The notes below the pieces were generated by a model. That model saw only the letters and a list, made by a program, of their open reading frames with translations. It was not told where the DNA came from and did not search any database. From Halorubrum salinarum (GTDB taxonomy: Archaea > Halobacteriota > Halobacteria > Halobacteriales > Haloferacaceae): a stretch of DNA of 64,000 nt. This document shows, piece after piece, positions 1 to 9,094 of this stretch (its first letter is position 1; each line of letters begins with the position of its first letter). Both the position numbers and the translations under genes were made by a program. The stretch is taken from contig NZ_CP053941.1 in the NCBI RefSeq assembly GCF_013267195.1, positions 2,232,001 through 2,296,000 on the forward strand. Reading direction: 5' to 3'.

Positions 1-375
1 CCCCTCACCCCAGTGCGGGTACTCGTCGCCGAGCCCGTCCCGCTCGATCATGGCTCGCCCGACGTGCTTGCGGAACACCGAGCCGCGGTGATTCCCGCCG
101 CCCTCGTAGCTCCCGCGGTTCGCTCCCCGGTGCGTCCGCAGCCGATTCCACAGCGACGTTCCGGACCCCGTCGAGACGGCGTGCGTTCCGACGCGCGTGA
201 CTCGTAGCTGGTCTGTGGCCTCTCGGGTCTCCCCGCTCGCGAAAAAGAAGTAGACCCCTCGCTCGGGCCAGTCCATGCGTCCGGTACACTCCGCGAGGCG
301 TCGCTTCCCGCCGACGTTCGCTTCGAGGCGATCGAGGAGGTCGTAGAACCGACCGAGGTCCGCGGCACGGGACAT
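1..375 (-). CDS. GIY-YIG-like nuclease-family protein (3' end cut by window edge)
   Basis: Reading minus from the ATG at 373-375 gives 125 residues with no stop before the window edge, so the C-terminus is missing. The readable part carries GVYFFF near residue 41, then a run with RVGTHAV, LWNRLRTHRG and GNHRGSVFRKHVG. That arrangement resembles a haloarchaeal family of small proteins that I associate with the GIY-YIG nuclease fold, but the catalytic set cannot be confirmed from a partial sequence. It is separated by 64 bases from the metallo-beta-lactamase gene on the same strand. Function is unknown; a DNA-processing role is inference only. Confidence 0.6.
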   Translation of the reverse strand, partial: MSRAADLGRFYDLLDRLEANVGGKRRLAECTGRMDWPERGVYFFFASGETREATDQLRVTRVGTHAVSTGSGTSLWNRLRTHRGANRGSYEGGGNHRGSVFRKHVGRAMIERDGLGDEYPHWGEG

Positions 376-439
376 GCGAGTCCGTTCCGGGGTGACGCAC
401 AAAGTCGCCGGGGGTCCGCAGGGTGGAACGGCGTGGCGG

Positions 440-1174
440 TTAGAACCCGACCCGCTCCCCGTCCTCGGGAACCAGCACGTCCTCCGTCGCCGCCCGGAGT
501 TCCTCCCGCGAGAGCAGGCAGTGGTTGATCGCCTCCATGTGGACCACGGCGACCGCGGCGTCGGTCGCCTCGCGCACGGCCCGTACGTCGTCGACGCCCA
601 TCGTGATCGGCTCGCCCTCGTTGAACCGCGCCGCGCCCCCGTTGAGGACGACCGCGTCGGGATCGAACCGGGCGAGCGTCTCGGCGACGGGCTCGTACCA
701 GACCGTGTCGCCGGCGAGGTACAGCGTCTCCGCGCCCTCGACGACGAACCCGGAGACGGGCCCCATCGCCTCGGCCAGTTCTCCGTGTCCGTGGCGACCG
801 GGCGTCCGGTGGAGCGTGACGCCGCCGAACGACGCCGTCTCCTCGACGGGCCGCACGTCGGTGAACCCGTCCTCGACGAACGCGTCTTCTTCGGCCGGCT
901 GGCAGAACAGCGGCACGTCCGGGTCGAGCGCTTCGACCGCCGCCTCGTCGAAGTGGTCCGGGTGGCGGTGGGTGACGACCACCGCGTCGTGCGACAGGTC
1001 GACGTCCGGCATCGGCACGAGCGGGTTGTTCCGGTCGTTCGGCGTGTCGTCGATCGGCGGCAGCGCGCCCTCCTCGGCGAACAGGGGATCGACGAGGAAG
1101 GTCGTCTCGTCCACGGTCGCGAGGACCGTGGCGTTGCGGGCGAGGGTGACGTCGAGGGCGGCGTCGGTCGACAT
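440..1174 (-). CDS. metallo-beta-lactamase fold hydrolase (UlaG-like)
   Basis: This 244-residue protein has the metal-binding signature THRHPDHFDE at residues 68-77 (H69, H71, D73, H74) and a second metal motif, AGDT, further on. These are the hallmarks of the metallo-beta-lactamase fold, here closest to the UlaG-like MBL proteins often annotated as metal-dependent hydrolases. The substrate cannot be told. I chose the ATG at 1174 because the upstream in-frame extension is arginine-rich and not haloarchaeal in character, whereas the protein from 1174 is acidic. No signal peptide is seen, so it should be cytoplasmic. A divergent membrane-protein gene starts 192 bases away. Confidence 0.85.
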   Translation of the reverse strand: MSTDAALDVTLARNATVLATVDETTFLVDPLFAEEGALPPIDDTPNDRNNPLVPMPDVDLSHDAVVVTHRHPDHFDEAAVEALDPDVPLFCQPAEEDAFVEDGFTDVRPVEETASFGGVTLHRTPGRHGHGELAEAMGPVSGFVVEGAETLYLAGDTVWYEPVAETLARFDPDAVVLNGGAARFNEGEPITMGVDDVRAVREATDAAVAVVHMEAINHCLLSREELRAATEDVLVPEDGERVGF

Positions 1175-1365
1175 ACCGCCCCTTCGGCGAGCGCGGTGTT
1201 GTGGCTTGCGGCGGGACCCCCGCCGACCGCGGCGTCCGCGAGTTATTTGTCGGCCGCGGGTCAACCCGTGCGTCATGAACGGATGTGAGTCGACGTGAGC
1301 CCGCGCGGTCTGCGCTCAACGAGCGACGGGACCGGCGACGACCTCTCGGTGCGCGTCGAACCGCG

Positions 1366-2448
1366 ATGAGCGGGTCGACCGAGGGGTCGTCGAGCGCGAG
1401 CGGCGACGCGGACGCCGCCGACGCGGGCGGCACGGACACCGCCGACACGATGCGCGAGCGCGCCGGCGAGAACCGGGTGAAGCTCTGGCTGCTGTTGCGC
1501 GCGGACCGGCTCGTCGTCGCGGCGGTGCTGACGCTCGCCGTCTTCGTCGCGTTCGTCGCCGTCGCGGTCGCGATATCGCCGTCGCTCGCGACGAAGGTCG
1601 GGTCGAGCGACCCCGTCGAGACGCTGTTCGCGTCGATGATCACGGCGATCGTCACGGGGGCGACGCTCGTCGTCACGATCGGACAGCTCGTGCTCACGCA
1701 GGAGAACGGCCCGCTCGGCGACCAGCGGGACCGCATGGACGACACGCTCGCCGTCCGGGACGACATCGCGGACCTGACCGGCGGGCCGACGCCCACGGAC
1801 CCGGCCGCGTTCCTCGACGCGATCCTCGGCGCCGCGGCGGGGCGCGCTCGGGACCTCCGCGACTCGGTTGCGGGGCAGGGTGACGACGGCGACGAGTCGG
1901 ACCGGGACGCGCTCCGAGCGGAGGTCGACGACCTCGCGACGGGGCTCACCGGGAACGCCGACGCCGTGCGCGGCCAGCTCGACGGCGCCGAGTTCGGCTC
2001 CTTCGACGTCGTCTTCGCCGCGCTGAACTTCGACTACGGGCCGAAGATCGGACAGATAGAGCGCATCGCCACCGAGCACGACGACGCCCTCACCGACGAC
2101 GAGCGGGGGCTCCTCGACGAGCTGAAAGCGACCGTGTCGCTGTTCGGGCCCGCCCGCGAGCACGTCAAGACGCTGTACTTCCAGTGGGCGCTGATCGACC
2201 TCTCGCGGCTCATCCTCTACGCCGCGGTGCCGGCGCTGGTCGTCGCGGGACTCATGGTCACGGTCGTCGACGCCGGCACGTTCCCGGGGAGCACGCTCGG
2301 CGTCGCCCACGTGACGCTCGCCGTCGGCGGCGCGTTCGCGGTCGCGCTCCTCCCGTTCTCGCTTTTCGTCTCCTACCTGCTCCGCGTGCTCACGCTCGCG
2401 AAGCGCACGCTCGCCATCGGGCCGCTGGTGCTGCGCGACTCCGAGTAG
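1366..2448 (+). CDS. membrane protein of unknown function
   Basis: The 360-residue product starts with about 40 acidic, low-complexity residues. It then has two hydrophobic helices near residues 50-70 and 88-110, a soluble acidic region of about 170 residues, and two more helices near 283-303 and 315-340. This 2+2 layout puts the middle domain on one face of the membrane. I chose the ATG at 1366 because the earlier in-frame start adds an arginine-rich stretch. I do not recognise the family beyond a haloarchaeal integral membrane protein. No catalytic motif is visible. Confidence 0.75.
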   Translation: MSGSTEGSSSASGDADAADAGGTDTADTMRERAGENRVKLWLLLRADRLVVAAVLTLAVFVAFVAVAVAISPSLATKVGSSDPVETLFASMITAIVTGATLVVTIGQLVLTQENGPLGDQRDRMDDTLAVRDDIADLTGGPTPTDPAAFLDAILGAAAGRARDLRDSVAGQGDDGDESDRDALRAEVDDLATGLTGNADAVRGQLDGAEFGSFDVVFAALNFDYGPKIGQIERIATEHDDALTDDERGLLDELKATVSLFGPAREHVKTLYFQWALIDLSRLILYAAVPALVVAGLMVTVVDAGTFPGSTLGVAHVTLAVGGAFAVALLPFSLFVSYLLRVLTLAKRTLAIGPLVLRDSE

Positions 2449-2972
2449 CGGGCGCGGTCGCTCTCTGAGAGACGGCGCGCTCGGGGGCGGAAGATGTCGC
2501 CCGCGACACTAACGACCGGTCTCATCTCCGGCGGCGTGCCGCGTCGACCGGGAAACCCTCGTGGCGGGCGGTCGCCTGCGCGGCGACGGGCGGGTCGCGT
2601 CTGCGACCGATGTCACGCGCCTGGGTTCTCCGCGCTGTCATCGCTCCCATCGGGGAGTACTCGGGCGGGGACTGATGGCGCGCGGCTGCCGATACCCGCC
2701 GACCGAAGTTAAAACGTCCGTCCGCGGCGCCCGGCGTCGAACTCGGACGTAGCGTGAGAGTGTCACGCATTCCTATTTGTCACGTGTTAGCCGTCGGAGC
2801 GGATCCGGAGACCCGGGACGGATCGCGCCGCTCGGTGACGGTCCGTCGGGCGCGAGGCGCCATCGCCGACGCATCGTCGTCGGATCGGCCGTTCCGCCGA
2901 TCCGCCGCCCGCGACCGGCGGAATCGACCCGTATCCGAACGCACTTACGTCCCTGTCACGGACCCACGCGCA
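2449..2972. other. 524-base intergenic stretch with no supported gene
   Basis: Short open frames on both strands here are arginine- and proline-rich and look like shadows rather than acidic haloarchaeal proteins. I see no tRNA-like cloverleaf and no RNase P or SRP RNA signature. The right end carries the promoter of the next gene: a TATA-like CACTTACG at 2942-2949 lies about 27 bases before its ATG. The rest holds nothing I can name. Confidence 0.5.
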
Positions 2973-4019
2973 ATGTCAGTCCGAGTCGGTATCCTCGGCG
3001 CGACGGGCGCCGTGGGCCAGCGATTCATCCAGCTGCTCGACGACCACCCGACCTTCGACCTCGCCGCGGTCACGGCGAGCTCGGAGAGCGCGGGCGAGAC
3101 GTACCGCGAGGCGGCCAAGTGGCGCGTCGACACGCCGATCCCGGCGGACGTGGCCGAGATGGAGGTCGCGGAGACGACCCCGGAGGGGATCGCCGACGCC
3201 GACGTGGACCTCCTCTTCTCCTCGCTCCCCTCGGGCGTCGCCGCGGAGGTCGAGCCCGCGTTCCTGGAGGCCGGCTACGTCGTCTCCTCGAACTCCTCGA
3301 ACGACCGCATGGCCGCGGACGTGCCGCTCACCATCCCCGAGATCAACCCCGACCACCTCGACCTGATCGAGGTCCAGCGCGACGAGCGCGGCTGGGACGG
3401 CGCGCTGGTGAAGAACCCCAACTGCTCGACGATCACGATGGTGCCGACGCTCGCGGCGATCGACGAGTTCGGCCTGGAAAGCGTCCGCGTCTCCACGCTC
3501 CAGGCCGTCTCCGGCGCCGGCTACTCCGGCGTCACCTCGATGGAGATCATCGACAACGCCATCCCGCACATCGGCGGCGAGGAGAACAAGATGGAGACGG
3601 AGTCGCGCAAGCTCCTCGGCGAGTTCGACGGCGCCGAGGTCGCGCTCCACGACGCCGACGTGGCCGCCTCGTGTAACCGGATCCCGACGCTCGACGGCCA
3701 CCTGGAGAACGTCTTCGCCGAGTTCGCCGAGGACCCCTCCCCGGCGGACCTCCGCGAGGCGATGCGCTCGTTTGAGGGCGTCGGCGACCTCCCCAGCTCG
3801 CCGGACCAGCTCATCAAGGTGTTCGGCGAGGACGAGCCCGAGCGCCCGCAGCCCCGCCTCGACCGCACGTACGCCGACGGGATGGGGATCGTCGCCGGCG
3901 GCGTCCAGTCGACCGACGCCGGCGCGAAGTACAACTGCCTCGCGCACAACACGATCCGCGGCGCGGCGGGCGCCTCGCTGCTCAACGGCGAGCTGCTCGT
4001 CGAGGAAGGGTACGTCTGA
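2973..4019 (+). CDS. asd: aspartate-semialdehyde dehydrogenase
   Basis: This enzyme reduces aspartyl-4-phosphate to aspartate-4-semialdehyde with NADPH, the branch point towards lysine, threonine and methionine. The 348-residue protein has the N-terminal nucleotide-binding motif GATGAVGQRF (residues 9-18) and the catalytic cysteine in NPNCSTITM (C151), typical of the archaeal/fungal type of Asd. Length fits the family. The ATG at 2973 was chosen because the protein begins directly with the Rossmann strand, and a TATA-like box sits about 27 bases upstream, suggesting a leaderless mRNA. A small membrane-protein gene follows 52 bases later. Confidence 0.95.
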   Translation: MSVRVGILGATGAVGQRFIQLLDDHPTFDLAAVTASSESAGETYREAAKWRVDTPIPADVAEMEVAETTPEGIADADVDLLFSSLPSGVAAEVEPAFLEAGYVVSSNSSNDRMAADVPLTIPEINPDHLDLIEVQRDERGWDGALVKNPNCSTITMVPTLAAIDEFGLESVRVSTLQAVSGAGYSGVTSMEIIDNAIPHIGGEENKMETESRKLLGEFDGAEVALHDADVAASCNRIPTLDGHLENVFAEFAEDPSPADLREAMRSFEGVGDLPSSPDQLIKVFGEDEPERPQPRLDRTYADGMGIVAGGVQSTDAGAKYNCLAHNTIRGAAGASLLNGELLVEEGYV

Positions 4020-4071
4020 GCGCCCCCGTCCGTCACCGATTTGCCGCTCCGGCGAGAGGCTCCCGCCCGTC

Positions 4072-4278
4072 ATGTCGGACCAGACCCGATCCCTCCGCCG
4101 GGGCGTCGCCCTCCTCCTGATCCCGCTGTCCGGAGCGACGACGCTGCCCGCGTTCGTCGAGACCGCGCTGCCCGGCCTCTCCGACGCGGTCGGCGCGGTG
4201 CTGTTCGTCGCGGCCCTGGCCTACCTCGTCGGCAGCCTCGGGGGCCAGGTCGCCGCCGCGGCGGACACGCCGTTCTGA
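4072..4278 (+). CDS. small two-helix membrane protein
   Basis: The 68-residue product starts MSDQTRSLRRG and is almost entirely hydrophobic, with two predicted helices near residues 11-32 and 38-60 and a short loop containing acidic residues between them. It lies just downstream of asd on the same strand and ends 28 bases before the convergent fatty-acid gene. I do not recognise a family. The clear hydrophobic pattern and clean start support a real gene rather than chance. Confidence 0.6.
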   Translation: MSDQTRSLRRGVALLLIPLSGATTLPAFVETALPGLSDAVGAVLFVAALAYLVGSLGGQVAAAADTPF

Positions 4279-4306
4279 ACGGCGCGCGCGACGGTTCCCG
4301 GCCGAG

Positions 4307-6289
4307 TTACTTCCCTTCGAACTCCGGCTCGCCGTCGCCCATGAACGCCGTGATGCCCTCCATGAGGTCGTCGGTGTTCATCACGTGGCCGAAGCCCATC
4401 GCCTCGACTTCGAGGCCGGCCTCGTTGTCGGTGCGACCGGCGTGGATCGCGCGCTTCGTGTACTTCTGGGCGATCGGCGGGCCGCCGGCCAGCTGCTCGG
4501 CCAGCTCCCGCGCGCGCTCGTCGAGCTTGTCGTCCGGGACGACCTCGTTGACGAAGTCGTAGTCGGCCATCGTCTCGGCGTCGTAGCGGTCGGCGGTGAG
4601 GATGATCTCCTTCGCGCGGCCCTCGCCGACGACCCGCGCGAGCCGCTGCGTGCCGCCCCAGCCCGGCAGCAGGCCGAGGTCGAGCTCGGGCTGGCCCAGC
4701 TCGGAGCGCTCGGAGGCGATCCGCATGTCCGCGGCGGTCGCGAGCTCCATCCCGCCGCCGAGGCAGTAGCCGTCGATCGCGGCGATCACGGGCTTGTCCG
4801 ACGACTCCAGCTTGCCGAACGTCTGCTGGCCCTGTCGGGAGAGCTCGACCGCGTGGATCGGGTCGGCGCCGCCGGCGGCCATGCTCTGGACGTCGGCGCC
4901 CGCGGAGAAGGCGCGGTCGCCCGCGCCCGAGAGCAGGATCGCCCGGACCTCGTCGTCGTCGTCCAGCCGGTCGACCGCGTCGGCGAGCTCGTCGAGGACC
5001 TCGCCGCTGATCGTGTTCATCCGGTGCGGGCGGTCGATCTCGATGTGCCCGACCCGGCTCTCGGCGTCGACCTCGACGTTCAGCACCTCGTAGTCGGGGC
5101 CGTCGTCGGCGTCGCCGCCGCCGTCGCCGCGGAACCCGCCCTCCTCGGCCGCCTCGCGCAGGTAGTCGGTCGCCTCGTAGCGCGCCTCGCCGGTCTCCGC
5201 CGCGAGCGCGTCGAGCGTCTCGACGAGGGCGTCGAGCCCCTCCTCGTCCGCCAGCTTGGCCGGGCCGTCGGGGAAGCCGGCGCCGAGCTTCACCGCCTCG
5301 TCGATGTCGTCGGCGTCGGCCACGTCGTCGCCGATCAGGCCGGCCGTCTCGTTGGCCATCACCGCGAGCAGGCGGCGGCGGACGTCCGCGTCGACCGCGT
5401 CGGTCGGGATCTGGGCGCCGTCGCCGTCCTCGTAGTCGTAGAACCCCTTGCCGGTCTTCTTGCCGAGGTCTTCCGCCTCGACCTTCTCGCCGAGCAGCGG
5501 GCACGGGCGGTAGGCGTCGCCGAGGACCTCGTGCATGTACTCCAACACGTGGTACCCCACGTCGATGCCGACCTGGTCGGCCAGCTCGAACGAGCCCATC
5601 GGCAGGCCCATGTCGAACTTCGTCGTGGAGTCGACGGCCTCCATCGTCGCGTCGCCGGACTCGACGATCCACGCCGCCTCGTTCATCAGCGGCACGAGGA
5701 TGCGGTTGACGATGAAGCCCGGGCTGTCCTTCCGGACGCGGACGGGGGTCTTCCCCATCGACTCCGCGAGCCCCTCGATCAGTTCGAGGGTGTCGTCGCT
5801 CGTGTGCTTCCCGGAGATGACCTCGACGAGGTCCATCCGCACCGGCGGGTTGAAGAAGTGCATACCGCAGAACCGCTCGGGTCGGTCGGTGACCTCCGAC
5901 AGTTCGGTGATAGAGAGGCTGGAGGTGTTGGTGACGAAGACGGCCTCGTCGGGGGCGTGCTCGACCACGTCGTCGTACACGTCCTTCTTGATCGCCATCT
6001 TCTCGGGGACGACCTCGACGACCACGTCGGCGCCGTCGAGCGCGTCCCCGAGGTCGACGAAGGCGTCGACGCGGTCGAGCGCCGCGTCGGCCTCGTCGTC
6101 GCCGATCCGGTCCTTCTCGGCGAGCTTGCCGAGCGACCACTCGATCTGGTCGTACCCCTTCTGGACCAGGTCGTCGTTGATGTCGCGGAGCGACACGTCG
6201 TAGCCGGCGAGGGCGGCCACTTCCGCGATGCCGTGTCCCATGTTCCCGGCGCCGAGCACTGCCACGCGCTGGACGTCTTCGAGTTGCAT
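4307..6289 (-). CDS. 3-hydroxyacyl-CoA dehydrogenase / enoyl-CoA hydratase fusion
   Basis: This bifunctional beta-oxidation enzyme hydrates trans-2-enoyl-CoA and oxidises the resulting 3-hydroxyacyl-CoA with NAD. The 660-residue protein begins with a dinucleotide-binding motif (VLGAGNMGHGIAEVA), continues through the dehydrogenase domain to about residue 380, and then has a crotonase domain from about 400 with GDRAFSAGADV and GYCLGGGMELA, the oxyanion-hole signatures. The order, dehydrogenase first, is the archaeal arrangement. I set the start at ATG 6289, where homologous sequences usually begin. An upstream in-frame ATG at 6328 adds 13 residues and sits exactly where a TATA-like box at 6351-6360 would place a leaderless start, so it remains a real alternative. 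Confidence 0.93.
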   Translation of the reverse strand: MQLEDVQRVAVLGAGNMGHGIAEVAALAGYDVSLRDINDDLVQKGYDQIEWSLGKLAEKDRIGDDEADAALDRVDAFVDLGDALDGADVVVEVVPEKMAIKKDVYDDVVEHAPDEAVFVTNTSSLSITELSEVTDRPERFCGMHFFNPPVRMDLVEVISGKHTSDDTLELIEGLAESMGKTPVRVRKDSPGFIVNRILVPLMNEAAWIVESGDATMEAVDSTTKFDMGLPMGSFELADQVGIDVGYHVLEYMHEVLGDAYRPCPLLGEKVEAEDLGKKTGKGFYDYEDGDGAQIPTDAVDADVRRRLLAVMANETAGLIGDDVADADDIDEAVKLGAGFPDGPAKLADEEGLDALVETLDALAAETGEARYEATDYLREAAEEGGFRGDGGGDADDGPDYEVLNVEVDAESRVGHIEIDRPHRMNTISGEVLDELADAVDRLDDDDEVRAILLSGAGDRAFSAGADVQSMAAGGADPIHAVELSRQGQQTFGKLESSDKPVIAAIDGYCLGGGMELATAADMRIASERSELGQPELDLGLLPGWGGTQRLARVVGEGRAKEIILTADRYDAETMADYDFVNEVVPDDKLDERARELAEQLAGGPPIAQKYTKRAIHAGRTDNEAGLEVEAMGFGHVMNTDDLMEGITAFMGDGEPEFEGK

Positions 6290-6350
6290 ACCCGAACGGT
6301 CGGAACCGTCATGGTTGAACGTTTCCATCTTCCAAACGCCAAACTCGAAG

Positions 6351-6360
6351 TAAGTTTATT
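6351..6360 (-). promoter_or_regulatory. TATA-like box of the beta-oxidation fusion gene
   Basis: On the minus strand this reads AATAAACTTA. Its centre is about 27 bases from the ATG at 6328 and about 66 from the ATG at 6289. Either the mRNA is leaderless and starts at 6328, or it has a leader of about 40 bases before 6289. Confidence 0.5.
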
Positions 6361-6429
6361 CGGGCGGGCCGCCCCCACCACGGCGGTCAGAACCGAATCG
6401 TACTCCCGCGTGCGGTCCCGGGTCCCGAC

Positions 6430-7026
6430 ATGGACGACCGAGTCGCAGCGACCCTGCGCGAGGACCCGACGATGGCCGCGCTGATCGACCGCCACGGCCC
6501 CCTCGACGTCGCGCCCGCGGACGACGAGTTCGCGCGGCTCTGTACCTCTATCGTGAACCAGCAGCTCTCGACCGCCTCCGCGGCGGCCATCCACGAGCGG
6601 TTCGTGGACGCCCTCGGCGGCGACCCGACGCCCGCCCGCGTCCTCGCGGCCGACGAGGCGGCGCTGCGCGAGGCCGGGCTCAGCGCCACGAAGGTCGAGT
6701 ACCTGCGGAACGTCGCCAACGCCTTCCGCGACGGCGGGCGCGACCTCACTCGGGAGGGGCTGGCGGACCTGAGCGACGCGGCCGTCGTCGATCGTCTCAC
6801 GGAGATCCGCGGCGTGGGCGAGTGGACGGCGCGGATGTACCTGATCTTCGCGCTCGGCCGCGAGGACGTGCTGCCGCTCGGCGACCTCGCGGTGCGGAAG
6901 GGGATAGAGCAGGTCTACAACGACGGCGAGGAGCTGTCGCGGGCGGAGATGCGCGAGATCGGCGAGGCGTGGCGCCCCTACCGGAGCTACGGCACGCGGT
7001 ACGTCTGGGCCGAGTACGAGTCGTGA
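6430..7026 (+). CDS. DNA-3-methyladenine glycosylase, AlkA-like HhH-GPD
   Basis: The 198-residue protein is a helix-hairpin-helix DNA glycosylase that excises alkylated bases to start base-excision repair. It shows the HhH motif RGVGEWTARM (about residues 127-136) followed by the conserved glycine-aspartate block PLGDLAVRKG, in which D152 is the expected catalytic aspartate. The N-terminal IVNQQLS is the usual DNA-binding segment. There is no iron-sulfur cysteine cluster, which separates it from Nth and MutY and fits AlkA. It is divergent from the fatty-acid gene, with an intergenic gap of about 140 bases. Confidence 0.9.
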   Translation: MDDRVAATLREDPTMAALIDRHGPLDVAPADDEFARLCTSIVNQQLSTASAAAIHERFVDALGGDPTPARVLAADEAALREAGLSATKVEYLRNVANAFRDGGRDLTREGLADLSDAAVVDRLTEIRGVGEWTARMYLIFALGREDVLPLGDLAVRKGIEQVYNDGEELSRAEMREIGEAWRPYRSYGTRYVWAEYES

Positions 7027-7092
7027 GCCGGCGACGGGCCGGTGACGGGCCGGCGGCGGTCGAGCGCGGGGCGTCGGTCGCGGACGCGCGGG

Positions 7093-7548
7093 TCAGTTGG
7101 CCTCGCTGCCCTGTCGCGGGCGCCGCCCCTCGCCCTCGACCGGCGCCGGGTCGTCGCCGGCGGCGTCCTCCCGGTACAGTCGGAGCAGCTCTTCGAGGAG
7201 GACGGCGTGCCGGTCGCCCGGGACGTACTGGTGGTCGATGAAGTCCTCGGCGTCGCTGAACCGCCCGCGGAGCGCGAGCTTCCGGACGAACGCCACCGAG
7301 TCGAAGAACGGCGGCTCCCCCGTCTCGCCGTCGTCGCCGCCGAGCTTCCGCTCCGTCTCGGGGATCACCTCCGCCTCGATCGCGTCGTAGTCGATCGTCG
7401 ACGGCTCGTACTCGTCGAGCGTCCGCGAGAGCACGTAGTCGGCGGAGAACCGATAGAACTCCGACTTGCTCTCGAACTGCCCCTCGTCGACGAGCGATTC
7501 GATCTCCTCGACGACCGGCTCGGGGAATCGAACCGTGCTCTTCACCAT
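7093..7548 (-). CDS. ribbon-helix-helix domain protein
   Basis: Residues 3-40 form a ribbon-helix-helix DNA-binding domain: the strand KSTVRFPEPVVEEIE is followed by two helices containing GQFESKSEFYRFSADYV. About 110 further acidic residues follow, without a known motif. The fold suggests a dimeric transcription regulator of the CopG/CdrL type found in haloarchaea, though its target is unknown. A TATA-like GTATAAG at 7574-7580 (minus) lies 29 bases before the ATG, indicating a nearly leaderless transcript. The convergent glycosylase ends 66 bases away. Confidence 0.8.
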   Translation of the reverse strand: MVKSTVRFPEPVVEEIESLVDEGQFESKSEFYRFSADYVLSRTLDEYEPSTIDYDAIEAEVIPETERKLGGDDGETGEPPFFDSVAFVRKLALRGRFSDAEDFIDHQYVPGDRHAVLLEELLRLYREDAAGDDPAPVEGEGRRPRQGSEAN

Positions 7549-7626
7549 ATGCCGTCACATTGACACCCCCGGTCTTATACCTTCGCCAGACGAGCCCGGC
7601 GCTCGAACCGGCGCCGACAGGGCGGT

Positions 7627-8982
7627 TTACTCCTCCTCTTCGAGGATCTCGCCCGCCTCGCCGCGCTCGGCCTCGTCGGTGTCGGCGCGCCGGCGCACGT
7701 CGACCCGGTAGTCGGTGAGGATGTCGCGGCCGAGCAGCAGCGGGTACTCCATGTGCCCGCGGTCCTCGACGCTCGCGGTGACGGTGTGCTGGTTCCCGCC
7801 GATCCCGATGACGAGGTCGACGACCGGGCGGGCCTTGCCGCCCTTCACGCTGCCCGACTTGACGCGCGTCATGCTCTTGATCGGGCCGGCGCCGATCTCG
7901 GCGGCCAGCTGGGTGTCGATGCTCGTCCGGGTCGCGCCCGTGTCGGACTTCGCGAGCGCCTGCGTCGAGCCGGAGGTGCCGGTGACGACGACCTCCTCGA
8001 TGTAGCCGATGTCGGGCTGCTCGGTCGTGCTCGGCTTCGGGGCGGGCGCGCAGGACGGGCGCGAGTCGTCGAGCGTCGCGGCGACGCGCTCGACCGCCTC
8101 GTCGTCCACCTCGCCGCCGACCGTCTCGATCGCGTGCTTCGCGATGTACGGGGCCGGGCTCGTCCCGGTCGCCTCGAAGAGGCCCTTGAACCCGGCGGTG
8201 GGGTTCACCTCCAGCACGTACCAGCCGTCGTACCCCTCGACGAGGTCGACGCCGGCGTAGTCGAGGCCCATCACCTCGGCGGCGTAGAGGGCGGTGTCGG
8301 CCGCCTCGTCAGGCATGTCGTCGGTGGCGTCCTCGACCGCGCCGCCGAGCGCGACGTTGGTGCGCCAGTCGCCCTCGGGCGCGTAGCGGTACATCGACCC
8401 GACGATCTCGTCGCCGACGACGTACACGCGCAGGTCGCGGTGCTTCTCGTCGTCGCGGTCGATGAGCTTCTGGAGGAACGCCTGCCGGTTGCCGACCTTC
8501 GGGTTCACCCGCTCCGTGAGGTCCACCTTCCACGTCCCGCCGCCGTGGGTGCCGATCGCGGTCTTATACACGCCAACGTCGCCGAACCGCTCGCGCCCCT
8601 CGTTGAGGCGGTCGTTCGACAGCGCCAGCAGCGCGTCGGGCACGCGGATGTTCCAGTCGGCGAGCGTCGCGGCCGTGGCGAACTTGTGGATCGACGCCAG
8701 CACCGCGTTCGGCTCGTTCAGCATCGGGCGGATGCGTTCGAACGTCGCCGCCAGCCCTAGCAGCTCCGCGGGCTGGTCGGTGTTCGACAGGAGGAGGCGG
8801 TTCGCGATCACGTCGACCGCGGGCTCGACGGAGACGTCGCCGTCCTCGACGCTGACGGCGGCGTTCTCCTCGCGGAGCCACACCGGCTCGTGGCCGAGAT
8901 CCTCGACCGCGTTACAGATCGCCTTCGTCTCCTTGCTGTTGTGCAGCGACAGGACTCCCACCCGAACCGGGTCCGAACTCAT
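7627..8982 (-). CDS. RimK-like ATP-grasp ligase fused to a retropepsin-like protease
   Basis: The 451-residue protein combines two domains. Residues from about 60 to 290 form a RimK-like ATP-grasp ligase, with GTHGGGTWKVDL and VLEVNPTAGFKG as nucleotide- and metal-binding segments; such enzymes join amino acids to a carboxylate or protein tail. From about 325 a retropepsin-like domain of the RimB/DUF785 type follows, with the aspartic-protease motif DTGA at 347-350 and a later LLLGRDIL. The two halves are often separate genes in bacteria. A TTTTAGG box about 28 bases before the ATG at 8982 supports that start. The divergent neighbour is an aspartoacylase-like hydrolase, so the pair may make and remove the same amide bond. 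Confidence 0.88.
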   Translation of the reverse strand: MSSDPVRVGVLSLHNSKETKAICNAVEDLGHEPVWLREENAAVSVEDGDVSVEPAVDVIANRLLLSNTDQPAELLGLAATFERIRPMLNEPNAVLASIHKFATAATLADWNIRVPDALLALSNDRLNEGRERFGDVGVYKTAIGTHGGGTWKVDLTERVNPKVGNRQAFLQKLIDRDDEKHRDLRVYVVGDEIVGSMYRYAPEGDWRTNVALGGAVEDATDDMPDEAADTALYAAEVMGLDYAGVDLVEGYDGWYVLEVNPTAGFKGLFEATGTSPAPYIAKHAIETVGGEVDDEAVERVAATLDDSRPSCAPAPKPSTTEQPDIGYIEEVVVTGTSGSTQALAKSDTGATRTSIDTQLAAEIGAGPIKSMTRVKSGSVKGGKARPVVDLVIGIGGNQHTVTASVEDRGHMEYPLLLGRDILTDYRVDVRRRADTDEAERGEAGEILEEEE

Positions 8983-9061
8983 AGCGACTCCTGCGCGGGC
9001 GTGCCTAAAAGTTCGACCGATCGACTCGGCCGACCGGTCGCCCGGGGAGGGACGGGTCGCC

Positions 9062-9070
9062 ATATATATA
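9062..9070 (+). promoter_or_regulatory. TATA box of the aspartoacylase-like gene
   Basis: The sequence ATATATATA is centred about 29 bases before the ATG at 9095, which fits a leaderless mRNA. The divergent RimK-like gene has its own box near 9010, so the two genes share a short divergent promoter region. Confidence 0.65.
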
Positions 9071-9094
9071 GCCCGCCCCCCGCTCCGCTCAGGC

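Noticed and set aside
48-1949. Very long minus-strand open frame across several genes
   Set aside because: It is arginine- and serine-rich and antisense to or out of frame with genes that carry clear motifs; a high-GC shadow.
2494-2770. Possible structured RNA or small genes before asd
   Set aside because: No RNase P, SRP RNA or tRNA signature could be found, and the open frames are arginine/proline-rich.
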